In this document: positions 28,232 to 36,535 of the stretch, piece by piece
Numbering within the stretch: the stretch's first letter is position 1
Layout: every line of letters starts with the position of its first letter
Source: Microcystis aeruginosa W13-11
Lineage (GTDB): Bacteria; Cyanobacteriota; Cyanobacteriia; Cyanobacteriales; Microcystaceae
Assembly (NCBI GenBank): GCA_009995705.1
Contig: JAADBR010000004.1
Coordinates: 1 to 64,000 of the forward strand
Length of the DNA: 64,000 bases
Direction: 5' to 3'
Position numbers and translations under genes: made by a program
The notes under the pieces: model-generated
The model's database searches: none
Told to the model about the DNA's origin: nothing
The model's input: only the letters and a program-made list of their open reading frames with translations

Positions 28232-30565
28232 TTAGGCCATTGTTTCCGATACCCAACGACGGAATAATTCCACAGCAATCTGATAACGGGAGTCTTGGCA
28301 TTCGATGACATGATGATTTTCAAGGGTTTTTAGGGCCAGGTCTAGAGTTGTGGCAGTTAGTCCGGTGCTGGACAGTAAATCTGCCAGGGTTAATCCTTGC
28401 AGATGGGGAGAAAGAACTATTAAAATCTCCTGTTGTCCGGCCGCATCTTGTTTAGCCTGTTTCCAGACACCCGTAAAATAATAATTCCCCCTTTGGAAAA
28501 ACTCAGCATCGATAGCTTTTTCCACATCTTCCACCTGAAAACGAATATCTTGGGGACGTTGCAACTCAAAGACCTGTTTATTATAAAAACGTACCAGATG
28601 AAAGCCGATCAGTTGTACTAAATAGGGTTGACCGTGGGTAAGTTGATAAATTTTGTCCAAAGCGGATGGGGTATAGTCTAGGGGAAAATCCTCGTCTTCC
28701 CCAACGGGATTAGCGAGGATAACGCGAGTGGATTCAGGAGAGAGGAAACTAACTGGAATCGGGTAAACACTGCCAAAAAAAGGATGAAAATAATCGGCAG
28801 TCATCTCCTCTAGGGTATGTAATCCGGCAAAAACAAAAGCTAGACGCGGACTACTCTGGACAAGGGAACGCAGATAGCCGAGGAAATTCTGGGGGAGGGT
28901 ATTCTCTTTGATTAAATCCTCAATTATCTCGAACTCATCGAGGGCAATAATTAAACCGGTTTTGGCTTTTTCCGGCAGAATCTGGCCTATCAGACGATCT
29001 AAATAACGATTAAAATACATTTCTGGATGTTGGGAGATTTTTTCCTCTTCTGGGGCATCAATTGCTAAAGTTTTGGCGATTTCCTCAGCCATATTCAGGA
29101 GAACTTCGGCTAGGCTGGTTACTGTGGCCAAGCGCTGTAAATTAATGTAGATAACCGAGACATCTGGTGGGAGATATGCCTCCAGATTGCGTAGAATCGA
29201 AGTTTTACCCATGCGACGATGACCATAGAGAACCACGGAGGATAGGTTATCTCCGGACCACATTGACTGAAGTTCCCGCAGGATATCCCCACGACCAACA
29301 AAGCGTTTACCGATCACCGGATCACCGATAATGTAGGTATTAGGAATCGGTTGGGTAATAGTCACCGTTCCCACCGTTCCCGCGATGGATGTGCTAATTT
29401 TTGCCCATTTTTCGGCCATAGAAAGGATTAATTCTTTTTCTGCTTGGGGTAAATTGGCCGCCTGTTGGTCGCTTATATCCCTTAATTCCCCGATAATCCG
29501 ATTAAGAGCGAGGGATCTAGTCTGTTGGGAGTAACTTCTCTGGACTAAAGCCATTTCTGCGATAACTCGATTGAAACTGCTGATAGCTTGCCAAGTTTGC
29601 GGACGTAATGACGGTTCTGGGGCAATAGGGGCAACTTTCAGGGAAGCGATACTATCGGGAGTTGCTGCTTGACTAAATCGGTGTAAAGTTTGGGCTAGGC
29701 TATACATTTCTTCCCCGTAGGCGAGGGAACGTACCGCAGCAAAGGCTTTTTCGGCTTTTTCGGTGTCCCGTTGGCGAAGATACCAAAAACCGGCAGCGGC
29801 GGCGCGAGCAGGAGTATCTAGACGGATTTTGCTGTCAGGAAGAGAAAACAGCTTCGCAGACGCATATTTTAACAATTGCCAATCGGAGGGATTTTCAGCC
29901 AGACGGGAGACGCGATAGATAATTTCTGCCTCTGGGAATTGCGATAAAACGCGGTTAACGGCGACAAGGATAGGAAGAAACTGGCGGCTGTACTGAAGGT
30001 ATTGATTGAGGTTATTAATAGCTGTTTCCCAGTCTTGCTGTAACCATTGTTGTAGAGTCGAGGTTAACCCCGGCAGCGGTAGAAGGGTAATACGGGGAAA
30101 AAGTCGCCCTTGAGGGCCAGCCAAAAGCCCGATTAGCCAATTATCAAGACGGAAAAAGGTGAATATAAACCCCACGCCGTACACCACGCCGAACCCCACG
30201 CCGTACACCACGCCGAACCCCACGCCGAACACCACGCCGAACACCACGCCCACCCAATTAACAGAAAGTCCTAAATTTGCTGCTATGCTACAGATAATTA
30301 GAGGGGTAATTACAGTTAAGAGAAGACCCTGAATCCCTAGTCGCAATTGTACGGGATGGTCGCGGAGAAATTGCATTTTGTCGCGCCATGTTTTCCGTTC
30401 TTTTAATTTATCGCCGCCGCCTCTCGTTTCCACATACCAGCGCACTGCTTGGGGAAAATAAAACACCCAGTACAACAGCAAAAGATAATCAAAAGGATTC
30501 CATAAAGATAAATCGCGTTTGAGTTTAGGGGCGAGATTAATTCTGGGGACGGTGCTTTCCTTCAT
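28232..30565 (-). CDS. Membrane-anchored STAND-type ATPase
   Basis: The product is 777 residues. Residues about 25-160 hold hydrophobic segments, including a Gly/Val/Tyr/Phe repeat (VVFGVGFGVVYGVGF) encoded by tandem DNA repeats. A helical linker follows (about 165-415). The ATPase module begins with YIIGDPVIGKRFVGRGDIL; Walker A is GHRRMGKT at 448-455, and Walker B is in LIIALDEFEIIEDL. An HTH-like region (SPHLQGLTLADLLSSTGL) closes the protein. The ATPase core resembles archaeal-type/STAND ATPases that act as signal switches. It lies downstream of the trypsin-ATPase gene on the same strand, separated by a repeat block, so it may belong to the same system. Role inferred. Confidence 0.65.
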   Translation of the reverse strand: MKESTVPRINLAPKLKRDLSLWNPFDYLLLLYWVFYFPQAVRWYVETRGGGDKLKERKTWRDKMQFLRDHPVQLRLGIQGLLLTVITPLIICSIAANLGLSVNWVGVVFGVVFGVGFGVVYGVGFGVVYGVGFIFTFFRLDNWLIGLLAGPQGRLFPRITLLPLPGLTSTLQQWLQQDWETAINNLNQYLQYSRQFLPILVAVNRVLSQFPEAEIIYRVSRLAENPSDWQLLKYASAKLFSLPDSKIRLDTPARAAAAGFWYLRQRDTEKAEKAFAAVRSLAYGEEMYSLAQTLHRFSQAATPDSIASLKVAPIAPEPSLRPQTWQAISSFNRVIAEMALVQRSYSQQTRSLALNRIIGELRDISDQQAANLPQAEKELILSMAEKWAKISTSIAGTVGTVTITQPIPNTYIIGDPVIGKRFVGRGDILRELQSMWSGDNLSSVVLYGHRRMGKTSILRNLEAYLPPDVSVIYINLQRLATVTSLAEVLLNMAEEIAKTLAIDAPEEEKISQHPEMYFNRYLDRLIGQILPEKAKTGLIIALDEFEIIEDLIKENTLPQNFLGYLRSLVQSSPRLAFVFAGLHTLEEMTADYFHPFFGSVYPIPVSFLSPESTRVILANPVGEDEDFPLDYTPSALDKIYQLTHGQPYLVQLIGFHLVRFYNKQVFELQRPQDIRFQVEDVEKAIDAEFFQRGNYYFTGVWKQAKQDAAGQQEILIVLSPHLQGLTLADLLSSTGLTATTLDLALKTLENHHVIECQDSRYQIAVELFRRWVSETMA
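30170..30252. repeat. In-frame tandem repeat within the ATPase membrane segment
   Basis: Units of 12 and 24 bp (CCACGCCGAACC and CCACGCCGTACA variants) are repeated about seven times on the plus strand. On the coding strand they give alternating GVVFGVGF and GVVYGVGF. Unit length is a multiple of three, so copy-number change would alter the length of the hydrophobic segment without a frameshift. Confidence 0.8.
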
Positions 30566-30603
30566 AATTTCTATCTCTAGCTATTTACCCGGTGATGGTT
30601 TAT

Positions 30604-30890
30604 TAAGTAGTTAGGTGTTACTCAAGGTAGGATCAAACCCCCCTTATCAAGGGGGGCAGGGGGGATCAAACCCCCCTTATCAAGGGGGGCAGGGGGGATC
30701 AAACCCCCTTATCAAGCTAGGATCAAACCCCCCTTATCAAGGGGGGTAGGGGGGATCAAACCCCCCTTATCAAGCTAGGATCAAACCCCCCTTATCAAGG
30801 GGGGCAGGGGGGATCAAACCCCCCTTATCAAGGGGGACAGGGGGGATCAAACCCAAAATTAAATCAACTTATTATTTAGTTATAACCTAA
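30604..30890 (+). repeat. Dispersed CCCCCCTTATCAAGGGGGG element, copy C, expanded array
   Basis: The block starts TTAAGTAGTTAGGTGTTACT, then carries seven head-to-tail copies of GATCAAACCCCCCTTATCAA with AGGGGGGCAGGGG following in most; two copies are shortened to CAAGCTAG. It ends GATCAAACCCAAAATT...TTATAACCTAAG. Its right end overlaps the stop codon of the trypsin-ATPase gene (30887-30889). Each unit folds as a GC-rich hairpin. Confidence 0.85.
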
Positions 30891-32182
30891 GTTCGGGATG
30901 CTGAGTTATTGACTTTGCTTTGATAAAGTTTAAAACAACTTTGCATTACCTCTCGCGGCTTTCCTTGACTTTGCCTAACAAGAGAACTTATTTCCTCCTC
31001 GGTAAAAGTCACTCCTGTTTGACTTAGACGATGACTAACAAACTCTTTAATTTTAGCTTCATCCCATAATTTAATCGGAAATTGTTGACAAATTCCCTCG
31101 AAAGGTGAATCACCTCCTTTGTTATCAGGAAATAAAACATCAAGGGGACGATTAGCCGCTACTACTAATCTTAAAGGTGGATCGGGACGATTAGCCAACT
31201 CTCTTAATTGACTTCTAAGCTGATAGCTGAAATATTTTTGATTCATATTATCTACCACATCCAATAATAACAGGATTTTGTGTTTTTCTAATTCCCTAGT
31301 TAATCTAGTTCCTTTGAGCGGTTTATCGTAATTCGCAGTTATACCAATCTGATTACATAATTCATAATAAAAGTCCTTATCTCCTGCTAATCCTTCTAAG
31401 TTTAGATATAAGGGTTGTCGATGACTAAGTAAATACTCCCTTGCTTGATGGTAAAGTCCCCAAAGCAGCGTGGTTTTTCCCGTTCCCCTTTCCCCGATAA
31501 TAGCTGCACTACTGCCGGAATTTAAAACCTCAAAAATATCTTTAATTTCTTGTTCCCGTCCAAAAATCTGCTGAATTTCTTTAATACCTCCAGAAGTGGG
31601 TATAAAAGGATTATTCGCATTTTTTTGGGGTTGTAATTGCGGAAAATATTTAAAAATAGTCTGAACTGGAATCGCTCTTCCTCCTAAATCACTGTACTCA
31701 TCTCTGGTTTTATTCACCACTCCGCACACTTTCCCCGTGCGTAAATTTAACAGCGGTGAACCACTAAAACCGGGTTGTACTTGCCCTAATTTAAACTTGA
31801 TTAGGGGGTTTTCATCCCCGGTTAAACCTATATACTCAAAGTCACTAGGATCACCGTTCGGATAATCATTGGTATAGCCAAAAGTGTATAATTTATCTGT
31901 TAATTGTAAATCTTGATCAAAATCGATATATTTGTGATCTAAAGGCGAGTTTAATTGTAAAAGAGCCAGATCGATCCCATCTAGATTCGGCAAGTTGATA
32001 ATTTTGGCACTAGAAATTTGACCTTGCCAAATTATCTCGATAGTCTCCTGATTATCCCGCGCATCTTTCACCACATGAAGACAGGTCAAAATTAACCCTT
32101 GTCCCACAAAAAAGCCTGTTCCTGACCCATAGATTAACTTTAACCTGACAGTGTGCGAGGGTAGAGATTCCGGGGTAAGCAT
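30887..32182 (-). CDS. Trypsin-like protease fused to a STAND-type ATPase
   Basis: The product is 431 residues. Residues 1-185 are a trypsin-like domain with a visible triad: H36 in LTCLHVV, D71 in GIDLALLQL, S140 in QPGFSGSPLL. Residues 205-420 are a P-loop ATPase with Walker A GERGTGKT at 230-237, Walker B-like ILLLLDVVDN, and a C-terminal helical part (IKEFVSHRLSQTGVTFTEEE). No signal peptide is present, so it acts in the cytosol. It starts 9 bp after a Trypco1-type gene. Trypsin-ATPase fusions beside Trypco proteins are described as NTP-dependent conflict systems. Role here is inferred: nucleotide-controlled proteolysis after an invasion or stress signal. Confidence 0.75.
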   Translation of the reverse strand: MLTPESLPSHTVRLKLIYGSGTGFFVGQGLILTCLHVVKDARDNQETIEIIWQGQISSAKIINLPNLDGIDLALLQLNSPLDHKYIDFDQDLQLTDKLYTFGYTNDYPNGDPSDFEYIGLTGDENPLIKFKLGQVQPGFSGSPLLNLRTGKVCGVVNKTRDEYSDLGGRAIPVQTIFKYFPQLQPQKNANNPFIPTSGGIKEIQQIFGREQEIKDIFEVLNSGSSAAIIGERGTGKTTLLWGLYHQAREYLLSHRQPLYLNLEGLAGDKDFYYELCNQIGITANYDKPLKGTRLTRELEKHKILLLLDVVDNMNQKYFSYQLRSQLRELANRPDPPLRLVVAANRPLDVLFPDNKGGDSPFEGICQQFPIKLWDEAKIKEFVSHRLSQTGVTFTEEEISSLVRQSQGKPREVMQSCFKLYQSKVNNSASRT

Positions 32183-32191
32183 TTAATCAAT

Positions 32192-32497
32192 TTATCCTCC
32201 CCATTCCAGGGTAATTTTTAAATTTCCCTTTCCCTCACCTTCCACAATTAAAGCGGTTAGTTTACCAGATTTTACCCTGACTTCTACTCCAAATTCTACG
32301 GTAGCCTTTTTGGGTTTCACTTTATTGATCGTAGCAGCGATCGATTCGGTAATTGCCTCAATTGTATCAGCCACACTTTGAAAGTCAAATAATTGATCGG
32401 ATACTTCCCGTTCACCACCGAAACTTCTCGCTTCTACTAAGACGGTGACATTTTCTTTAACTTTAACTGAAATAATCTCAGATCTAGATTCTGGCAT
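32192..32497 (-). CDS. Trypsin-co-occurring domain 1 (CU044_2847-type) protein
   Basis: The product is 101 residues: an N-terminal strand SVKVKENVTVLVEA, a helix ADTIEAITESIAATINKVKP, then the conserved ATVEFGVEVRVKSGKLTALI and VEGEGKGNLKITLEW. This is the pattern of Trypco1 (CU044_2847 family), small proteins encoded next to trypsin-like effectors in conflict systems. It is 9 bp upstream of the trypsin-ATPase gene and 113 bp downstream of the promoter's -10 box. A regulator or substrate of the protease is likely but unproven. Confidence 0.75.
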   Translation of the reverse strand: MPESRSEIISVKVKENVTVLVEARSFGGEREVSDQLFDFQSVADTIEAITESIAATINKVKPKKATVEFGVEVRVKSGKLTALIVEGEGKGNLKITLEWGG

Positions 32498-32562
32498 AAG
32501 GCTCCTCCAATGACCCGTTTATGGTTTTCTCGATTGCTTCTCGGACAAACTTATAGCGGAAG

Positions 32563-32648
32563 TAAAAAGGCTTATATATATTTCGGCACGGATTCCCATT
32601 ATACTAGAAAGTATAAGTCAAATCGAGGGATTTTGTCAAGTCTTTTTT
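32563..32648 (-). promoter_or_regulatory. Promoter repeat, copy 1 (drives the Trypco1-trypsin genes)
   Basis: On the minus strand this 86-bp segment has TTGACA (32639-32634), 18 bp, then TATACT (32615-32610). The -10 overlaps a perfect inverted repeat TTATACT-AGAA-AGTATAA (32599-32616 region) that could be an operator. A second TATAAT lies inside the palindrome. An identical copy is at 33516-33601. Confidence 0.65.
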
Positions 32649-32792
32649 AGTATTAATCTATTTGTGTTATGCAATAGAGGGGGTTATAAGGAATAAAACC
32701 CCTATAGAGACAGACATTGCTGCGATTTTTGTCAATTGTTTCCGCTCTAGAACGAACTAATAAATTAAGTCTCTTGCCAGATCAGGATTTAG

Positions 32793-33044
32793 TCAATTTA
32801 TGCCCCTATATCGAACCATACCAAGTAACGAGGAACCTTCTTTTTCCTCTTCTTCAATCGCCGATTTCGGGACAATGACGACGTTAACCGATTCTTCTAC
32901 TTCGTTGAATAGTTCTAAAACATATCCTTCCTCACCCCCCTTCGGATGGGCAACTATATCGACAAGAATCGCCGAATCACCCTGCTTAAGATTGTATTCG
33001 GGAACGTCGCGGGCTAGGGTCACTTCTTCGTATAGTTGCGCCAT
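32793..33044 (-). CDS. DUF4926-type small protein
   Basis: The product is 83 residues: YEEVTLARDVPEYNLKQGDS, AILVDIVAHPKGGEEGYVLE and LFNEVEESVNVVIVPKSAIE. This is the DUF4926 pattern, a small beta-rich protein usually paired with a DUF6883 partner, as here (3-bp gap). The tail after KEGSSLLGMVRYRGIN may be non-family sequence. Function is unknown; the pairing resembles toxin-antitoxin or toxin-immunity pairs. Confidence 0.7.
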   Translation of the reverse strand: MAQLYEEVTLARDVPEYNLKQGDSAILVDIVAHPKGGEEGYVLELFNEVEESVNVVIVPKSAIEEEEKEGSSLLGMVRYRGIN

Positions 33045-33047
33045 GGT

Positions 33048-33413
33048 TTATTTTTCCTTTCGGGGTTTGAGGGTGATAAATTGAAATTGATGATCTAGGT
33101 TTCGTTTTAGCCAAATCGTGACAACGGATAGGGGAACTTGATTACTGCTGATTAATTCCCCCTCGACTCTATAGAAGGTTCCGTATTCGTTGGTAAGATC
33201 TTCGATGGCGGGATTGGTTTGAATTAGTTGGATGAGGGCGGTTTTTAGTGCATCGGGATTAGCGAGGGTAAAGCCAGCGCGGGCGAGGTATTTTGATTTG
33301 TCATCTTTGGGGCGAAATTTGAGGAGATATTTAGTTATTTTATCATCGGGAATTAGGGAGTCGCTAGGCAGGTATATCGGATCGAGAGAATTTTGTTTGA
33401 TTTTACCTTGAAT
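33048..33413 (-). pseudogene. DUF6883-type protein, start codon missing
   Basis: The frame 33413-33048 is open and reads SLDPIYLPSDSLIPDDKITK, YLLKFRPKDDKSKYLARAGF, then TLANPDALKTALIQLIQ and LTNEYGTFYRVEGELI to the stop 3 bp before the DUF4926 gene. This is recognisably a DUF6883 domain. There is no ATG, GTG or TTG before the conserved part; a stop precedes an ATT codon at 33413. It is either 5'-truncated or uses a rare start. A shortened relative lies at 47221-47330. Confidence 0.6.
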
Positions 33414-33465
33414 TTAAGTTTTAATATCGATTAACTGATCAAGTGTATTAATTGATATTGTTTCA

Positions 33466-33515
33466 AGTTTTTTTTGGGGTTGTAATTGCAGAAAGTTTTT
33501 TGAAATAGTCCAGAC
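33466..33515 (-). pseudogene. Fragment of a second trypsin-ATPase gene
   Basis: On the minus strand this segment encodes VWTISKNFLQLQPQK, matching VQTIFKYFPQLQPQK at residues 173-187 of the intact trypsin-ATPase protein. It directly abuts the second promoter repeat at 33516. It is too short for any function and marks a decayed duplicate. Confidence 0.65.
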
Positions 33516-33601
33516 TAAAAAGGCTTATATATATTTCGGCACGGATTCCCATTATACTAGAAAGTATAAGTCAAATCGAGGGATTTTGTCAAGTCTTTTT
33601 T
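33516..33601 (-). promoter_or_regulatory. Promoter repeat, copy 2
   Basis: The segment is identical over 86 bp to 32563-32648, including TTGACA, TATACT and the TTATACTAGAAAGTATAA palindrome. It faces the DUF6883/DUF4926 pair and the trypsin fragment. Flanking sequence diverges abruptly at both ends. Confidence 0.65.
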
Positions 33602-33684
33602 GCCATTAATCTATATAATTGTCGGGCTGCTCACCAGTCATTGTCCTGAAAAAAATTATGCCCTAGTTTGTTAAACAAGCATAT

Positions 33685-33924
33685 ATGCAGCGTTTAATCA
33701 AGTCAGTCCCGATGAAAAAATTTTCACCCCCACAGATGAAAGAGGTTTCTTTCCCTACACCCCACACCCTACACCCTCTTTCAAGACAGGACGGGAGGCA
33801 AAAAGGGAATTATTGGACAGAAAGAGGCGATGGGATGTTATTATTTAAAACCGATTCCCCGGAAGCAGCCGAATCGATCATCGGGCAGCATCCCCTAGCG
33901 AATAGTAGTGGAATAGGCTATTAA
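33685..33924 (+). pseudogene. Possible YCII-like gene tail
   Basis: The 79-codon frame ends with GNYWTERGDGMLLFKTDSPE and AAESIIGQHPL, which resembles the C-terminal half of YciI-type small proteins. The N-terminal half crosses a CCCTACACCCCACACCC-type tract and does not look like protein. It ends 4 bp before panC-cmk. I treat it as a remnant at low confidence. Confidence 0.25.
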
Positions 33925-33928
33925 AGGA

Positions 33929-35485
33929 GTGAACCCTGTGCAAATATTCACAACAATCCCCGGTTTACGCACTTTTTTGGCTGATTATCGCCATGATCAT
34001 AGTATTGCCCTCGTGCCAACCATGGGCGCTCTCCATAAAGGTCATGCTAGTCTAATTCGACGCGCAGTGACGGAAGCGGAGGTAACTGTGGTCAGTATTT
34101 TTGTTAATCCTCTACAATTTGGCCCCACAGAGGATTTTTCTCGCTATCCCCGCAGCCTTGACAGCGATCGCCAATTGTGTGAATCTTTGGGAGTTGCTGC
34201 TATTTTTGCTCCCAGTGCGGAAACTTTAGGAATTGGTGATTCTGAGGAGATAACCGCAGTTGTTCCCCCGATTTCTCTGACTAGCGGGTTATGTGGTGCT
34301 TTTCGTCCGGGACATTTTCAGGGAGTAGCCACAATTGTCACGCGGTTGTTTAATATTATTGCACCGACGATCGCCTATTTTGGCGAAAAGGATGCCCAAC
34401 AGTTAGCGATTATCCGACAATTAGTCAGGGATTTAAATTTAGCGATCGAGATTCGCGCTTGTGCTACAGTGCGAGAAACATCGGGATTAGCAGTTAGTTC
34501 TCGCAATCAGTATCTATCGGCCACAGAAAGGGAAAAAGCGACAATTATCGCCCAAAGTTTGCAATTAGCTCTCGAAAGTTTTCGTTTAGGGGAAAGACAA
34601 AGGGAAAAATTACTGGCTATTGTGCAAAAAAATCTCGACAGAGTAGCAGAATTTCGCTGTCAGTATCTGGATTTAGTCCATCCCCAGAGTTTACAACCGA
34701 TCGAGCAGATCGAGACAGAGGGCTTGTTAGCGATCGCTGGATCGATCGGTCAAACCCGTTTAATTGATAATATTATCTTGCGTCAACGTCGGGCAGTTAT
34801 CGCTATTGATGGGCCTGCTGGAGCGGGAAAATCGACGGTAACGCGCTTAGTAGCCGAAAAATTGGGGTTAACCTATCTCGATACCGGTGCGATGTATCGC
34901 GCGGTGACATGGTTAGTGGTGAATTCCGGTCTGGATTTGTCCGCAGAAGCGGCCATCGCCGAGTTATTATCTTTAGCGAAGATAGAAATAATCCCGGCCG
35001 ATAGTCCCGAAAATGTGACTATAGTGAAGATTAATGGGCAGGATGTGACTTTAGAGATTCGCTCTCCCGCAATTACCTCGCAAGTGTCCAGAATTGCCGC
35101 TCAAAAAGCGGTGAGACAGCAGTTAGTCACCCTGCAAAGACAACTGGGAATGTCAGGGGGAATAGTTGTGGAAGGTCGAGATATTGGTACTAATGTTTTT
35201 ACAGAAGCGGAATTAAAGATTTTCTTGACAGCGACATCCGAAGAAAGAGCGAGAAGGAGATTAAAAGACTTAGAAGCGCAGGGAAATGGTGGGATTAGTC
35301 TCGCAGAATTAACCCAAGAGATTGAAAAAAGGGATTATTTGGATAGTAATCGCTCCCTAGCACCCCTGCGAAAAGCCACAGATGCGATCGAAGTTAATAC
35401 CGATCATCTCACTATTACAGAAGTCACGGAAAAAATCATTGCTCTTTATCATCAAGGAGAAGAAAATCAATGGAGAAGCCTCTAG
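33929..35485 (+). CDS. panC-cmk: Bifunctional pantothenate synthetase / cytidylate kinase
   Basis: The 518-residue fusion is typical of cyanobacteria. Residues 1-275 are PanC (VPTMGALHKGHASLIRRA, VVSIFVNPLQFGP, FGEKDAQQLAIIRQLV), joining pantoate and beta-alanine. Residues 287-518 are cytidylate kinase with P-loop GPAGAGKST at 295-303, TYLDTGAMYRAVT and GIVVEGRDIGTNVF, phosphorylating CMP/dCMP. GTG at 33929 or GTG at 33938 (MQIFTTIP) can start it. Its last 16 bp overlap the following PIN gene. Confidence 0.93.
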   Translation: MNPVQIFTTIPGLRTFLADYRHDHSIALVPTMGALHKGHASLIRRAVTEAEVTVVSIFVNPLQFGPTEDFSRYPRSLDSDRQLCESLGVAAIFAPSAETLGIGDSEEITAVVPPISLTSGLCGAFRPGHFQGVATIVTRLFNIIAPTIAYFGEKDAQQLAIIRQLVRDLNLAIEIRACATVRETSGLAVSSRNQYLSATEREKATIIAQSLQLALESFRLGERQREKLLAIVQKNLDRVAEFRCQYLDLVHPQSLQPIEQIETEGLLAIAGSIGQTRLIDNIILRQRRAVIAIDGPAGAGKSTVTRLVAEKLGLTYLDTGAMYRAVTWLVVNSGLDLSAEAAIAELLSLAKIEIIPADSPENVTIVKINGQDVTLEIRSPAITSQVSRIAAQKAVRQQLVTLQRQLGMSGGIVVEGRDIGTNVFTEAELKIFLTATSEERARRRLKDLEAQGNGGISLAELTQEIEKRDYLDSNRSLAPLRKATDAIEVNTDHLTITEVTEKIIALYHQGEENQWRSL

Positions 35486-35904
35486 TTTTTTTAGATACTG
35501 ATGTTTTGATTTCTTATCTACGAGGAGATCTTGCCAGTGTGCATTTATTTGATCGAGAAATACTCGATCGCGTTTGTCTTGCTATTAATGCGATCGTTTT
35601 ACAAGAGTTATTATTTTTGGCAGAAGTTCGTAATCATCCTGAAATAGTCGATCGGATTCAAGAAAAGGTGACTATCTTGGATTTTGATTTAGTAAAACTT
35701 GATCAATATTGGCAAAATGCTAGAGATATTCGCAATATTTTGGTACACTCGAATGATGTTTTAATTTTAAGTAGTGCCGCTAATTGTGATTATTTAGTTA
35801 CCTATGATAAAAAACTTAAAAAAGCCTCTAGTTATCTATATAACTCTAAACCGATGGTAGTAACACCTGAAGAATTATTAGCTCAACTTGAAAGTAAAGT
35901 TTAG
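35470..35904 (+). CDS. PIN-domain protein (VapC-like), first of two
   Basis: The 144-residue protein has the PIN acidic set: D9/D11 in FLDTDVLISYL, E in IVLQELLFL, D in HSNDVLILSSA, and D in YLVTYDKKLKKAS. PIN toxins are Mg2+-dependent RNases. Its ATG lies inside the end of panC-cmk (16-bp overlap), and it is followed 8 bp later by a second PIN gene. No antitoxin gene is visible on either side, so the toxin role is uncertain. Confidence 0.75.
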   Translation: MEKPLVFLDTDVLISYLRGDLASVHLFDREILDRVCLAINAIVLQELLFLAEVRNHPEIVDRIQEKVTILDFDLVKLDQYWQNARDIRNILVHSNDVLILSSAANCDYLVTYDKKLKKASSYLYNSKPMVVTPEELLAQLESKV

Positions 35905-35912
35905 TGTAAAGG

Positions 35913-36473
35913 TTGACAAAATTGAAAATCTATTTAGATACAGGTGTTTTTATTGATTACCTGAGTCCCTTGATCTTGGGAGGAATAAATTTACGTCCTA
36001 CAAATCGCCGTGGTCGCACTCCTGCTCAACTATCTCAAGATGCCGAAAGTGTACTTAAAAAAATCGCTTCTTCACACTTAGCAGCAACATCCAGTCTGAC
36101 CTACTATGAAGTCGAAGAAGCACTATTTAAGCAATTTACTTCTGTGACTATAGGGATGGAAAATGCTAGTAACTTTAGGGTTTTAGCTGCTCGTTCAATT
36201 GTAGTGCAAACTTTTAATGTAGTGAGGTTTTTCGGAATCACTGCTCTCGATCTTACTTCTACAATCGTAGAATTACAATTAAATTGTTTGGAACTACAAA
36301 TGAGAGGTATTAGAGCTGCTGATGCGCTCCATGTAGCGACGGCTATTCACTTTAACGCAGAAGTATTTATTTCAGTAGATGAAGATTTGCTGAAACTCAA
36401 TACATTAATTACTAATAATCAAGGAAATGCTATTAATTTTTGTGATACTGATACGGCTTTGTTACTTATATAA
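35913..36473 (+). CDS. PIN-domain protein, second of two
   Basis: From TTG at 35913 the product is 186 residues. PIN landmarks are IYLDTGVFIDYLS, TYYEVEEALF, IRAADALHVATAIHF and FISVDEDLLKLN. It carries a longer insert after the first strand (LRPTNRRGRTPAQLSQDAES) than ordinary VapC. An alternative start is the TTG at 35922 (MKIYLD). It likely shares a transcript with the first PIN gene. RNase activity is expected from the family but not shown. Confidence 0.7.
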   Translation: MTKLKIYLDTGVFIDYLSPLILGGINLRPTNRRGRTPAQLSQDAESVLKKIASSHLAATSSLTYYEVEEALFKQFTSVTIGMENASNFRVLAARSIVVQTFNVVRFFGITALDLTSTIVELQLNCLELQMRGIRAADALHVATAIHFNAEVFISVDEDLLKLNTLITNNQGNAINFCDTDTALLLI

Positions 36474-36535
36474 TTTTATCAAGTTTGTTTGGGTTCCCTA
36501 ATGTAAATTCTAGGTGATAATCATCACAAAAACTT

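Noticed and set aside
30604-30890. Regular ~30-bp palindromic repeats resembling a CRISPR array
   Set aside because: Units are head to tail with no unique spacers between them, some are shortened, and no cas gene is near. The flanks match three other non-array copies of the same element.
35470-36473. Classical VapBC toxin-antitoxin operon
   Set aside because: Both genes encode PIN domains; no AbrB-, Phd- or RHH-type antitoxin is visible beside them.
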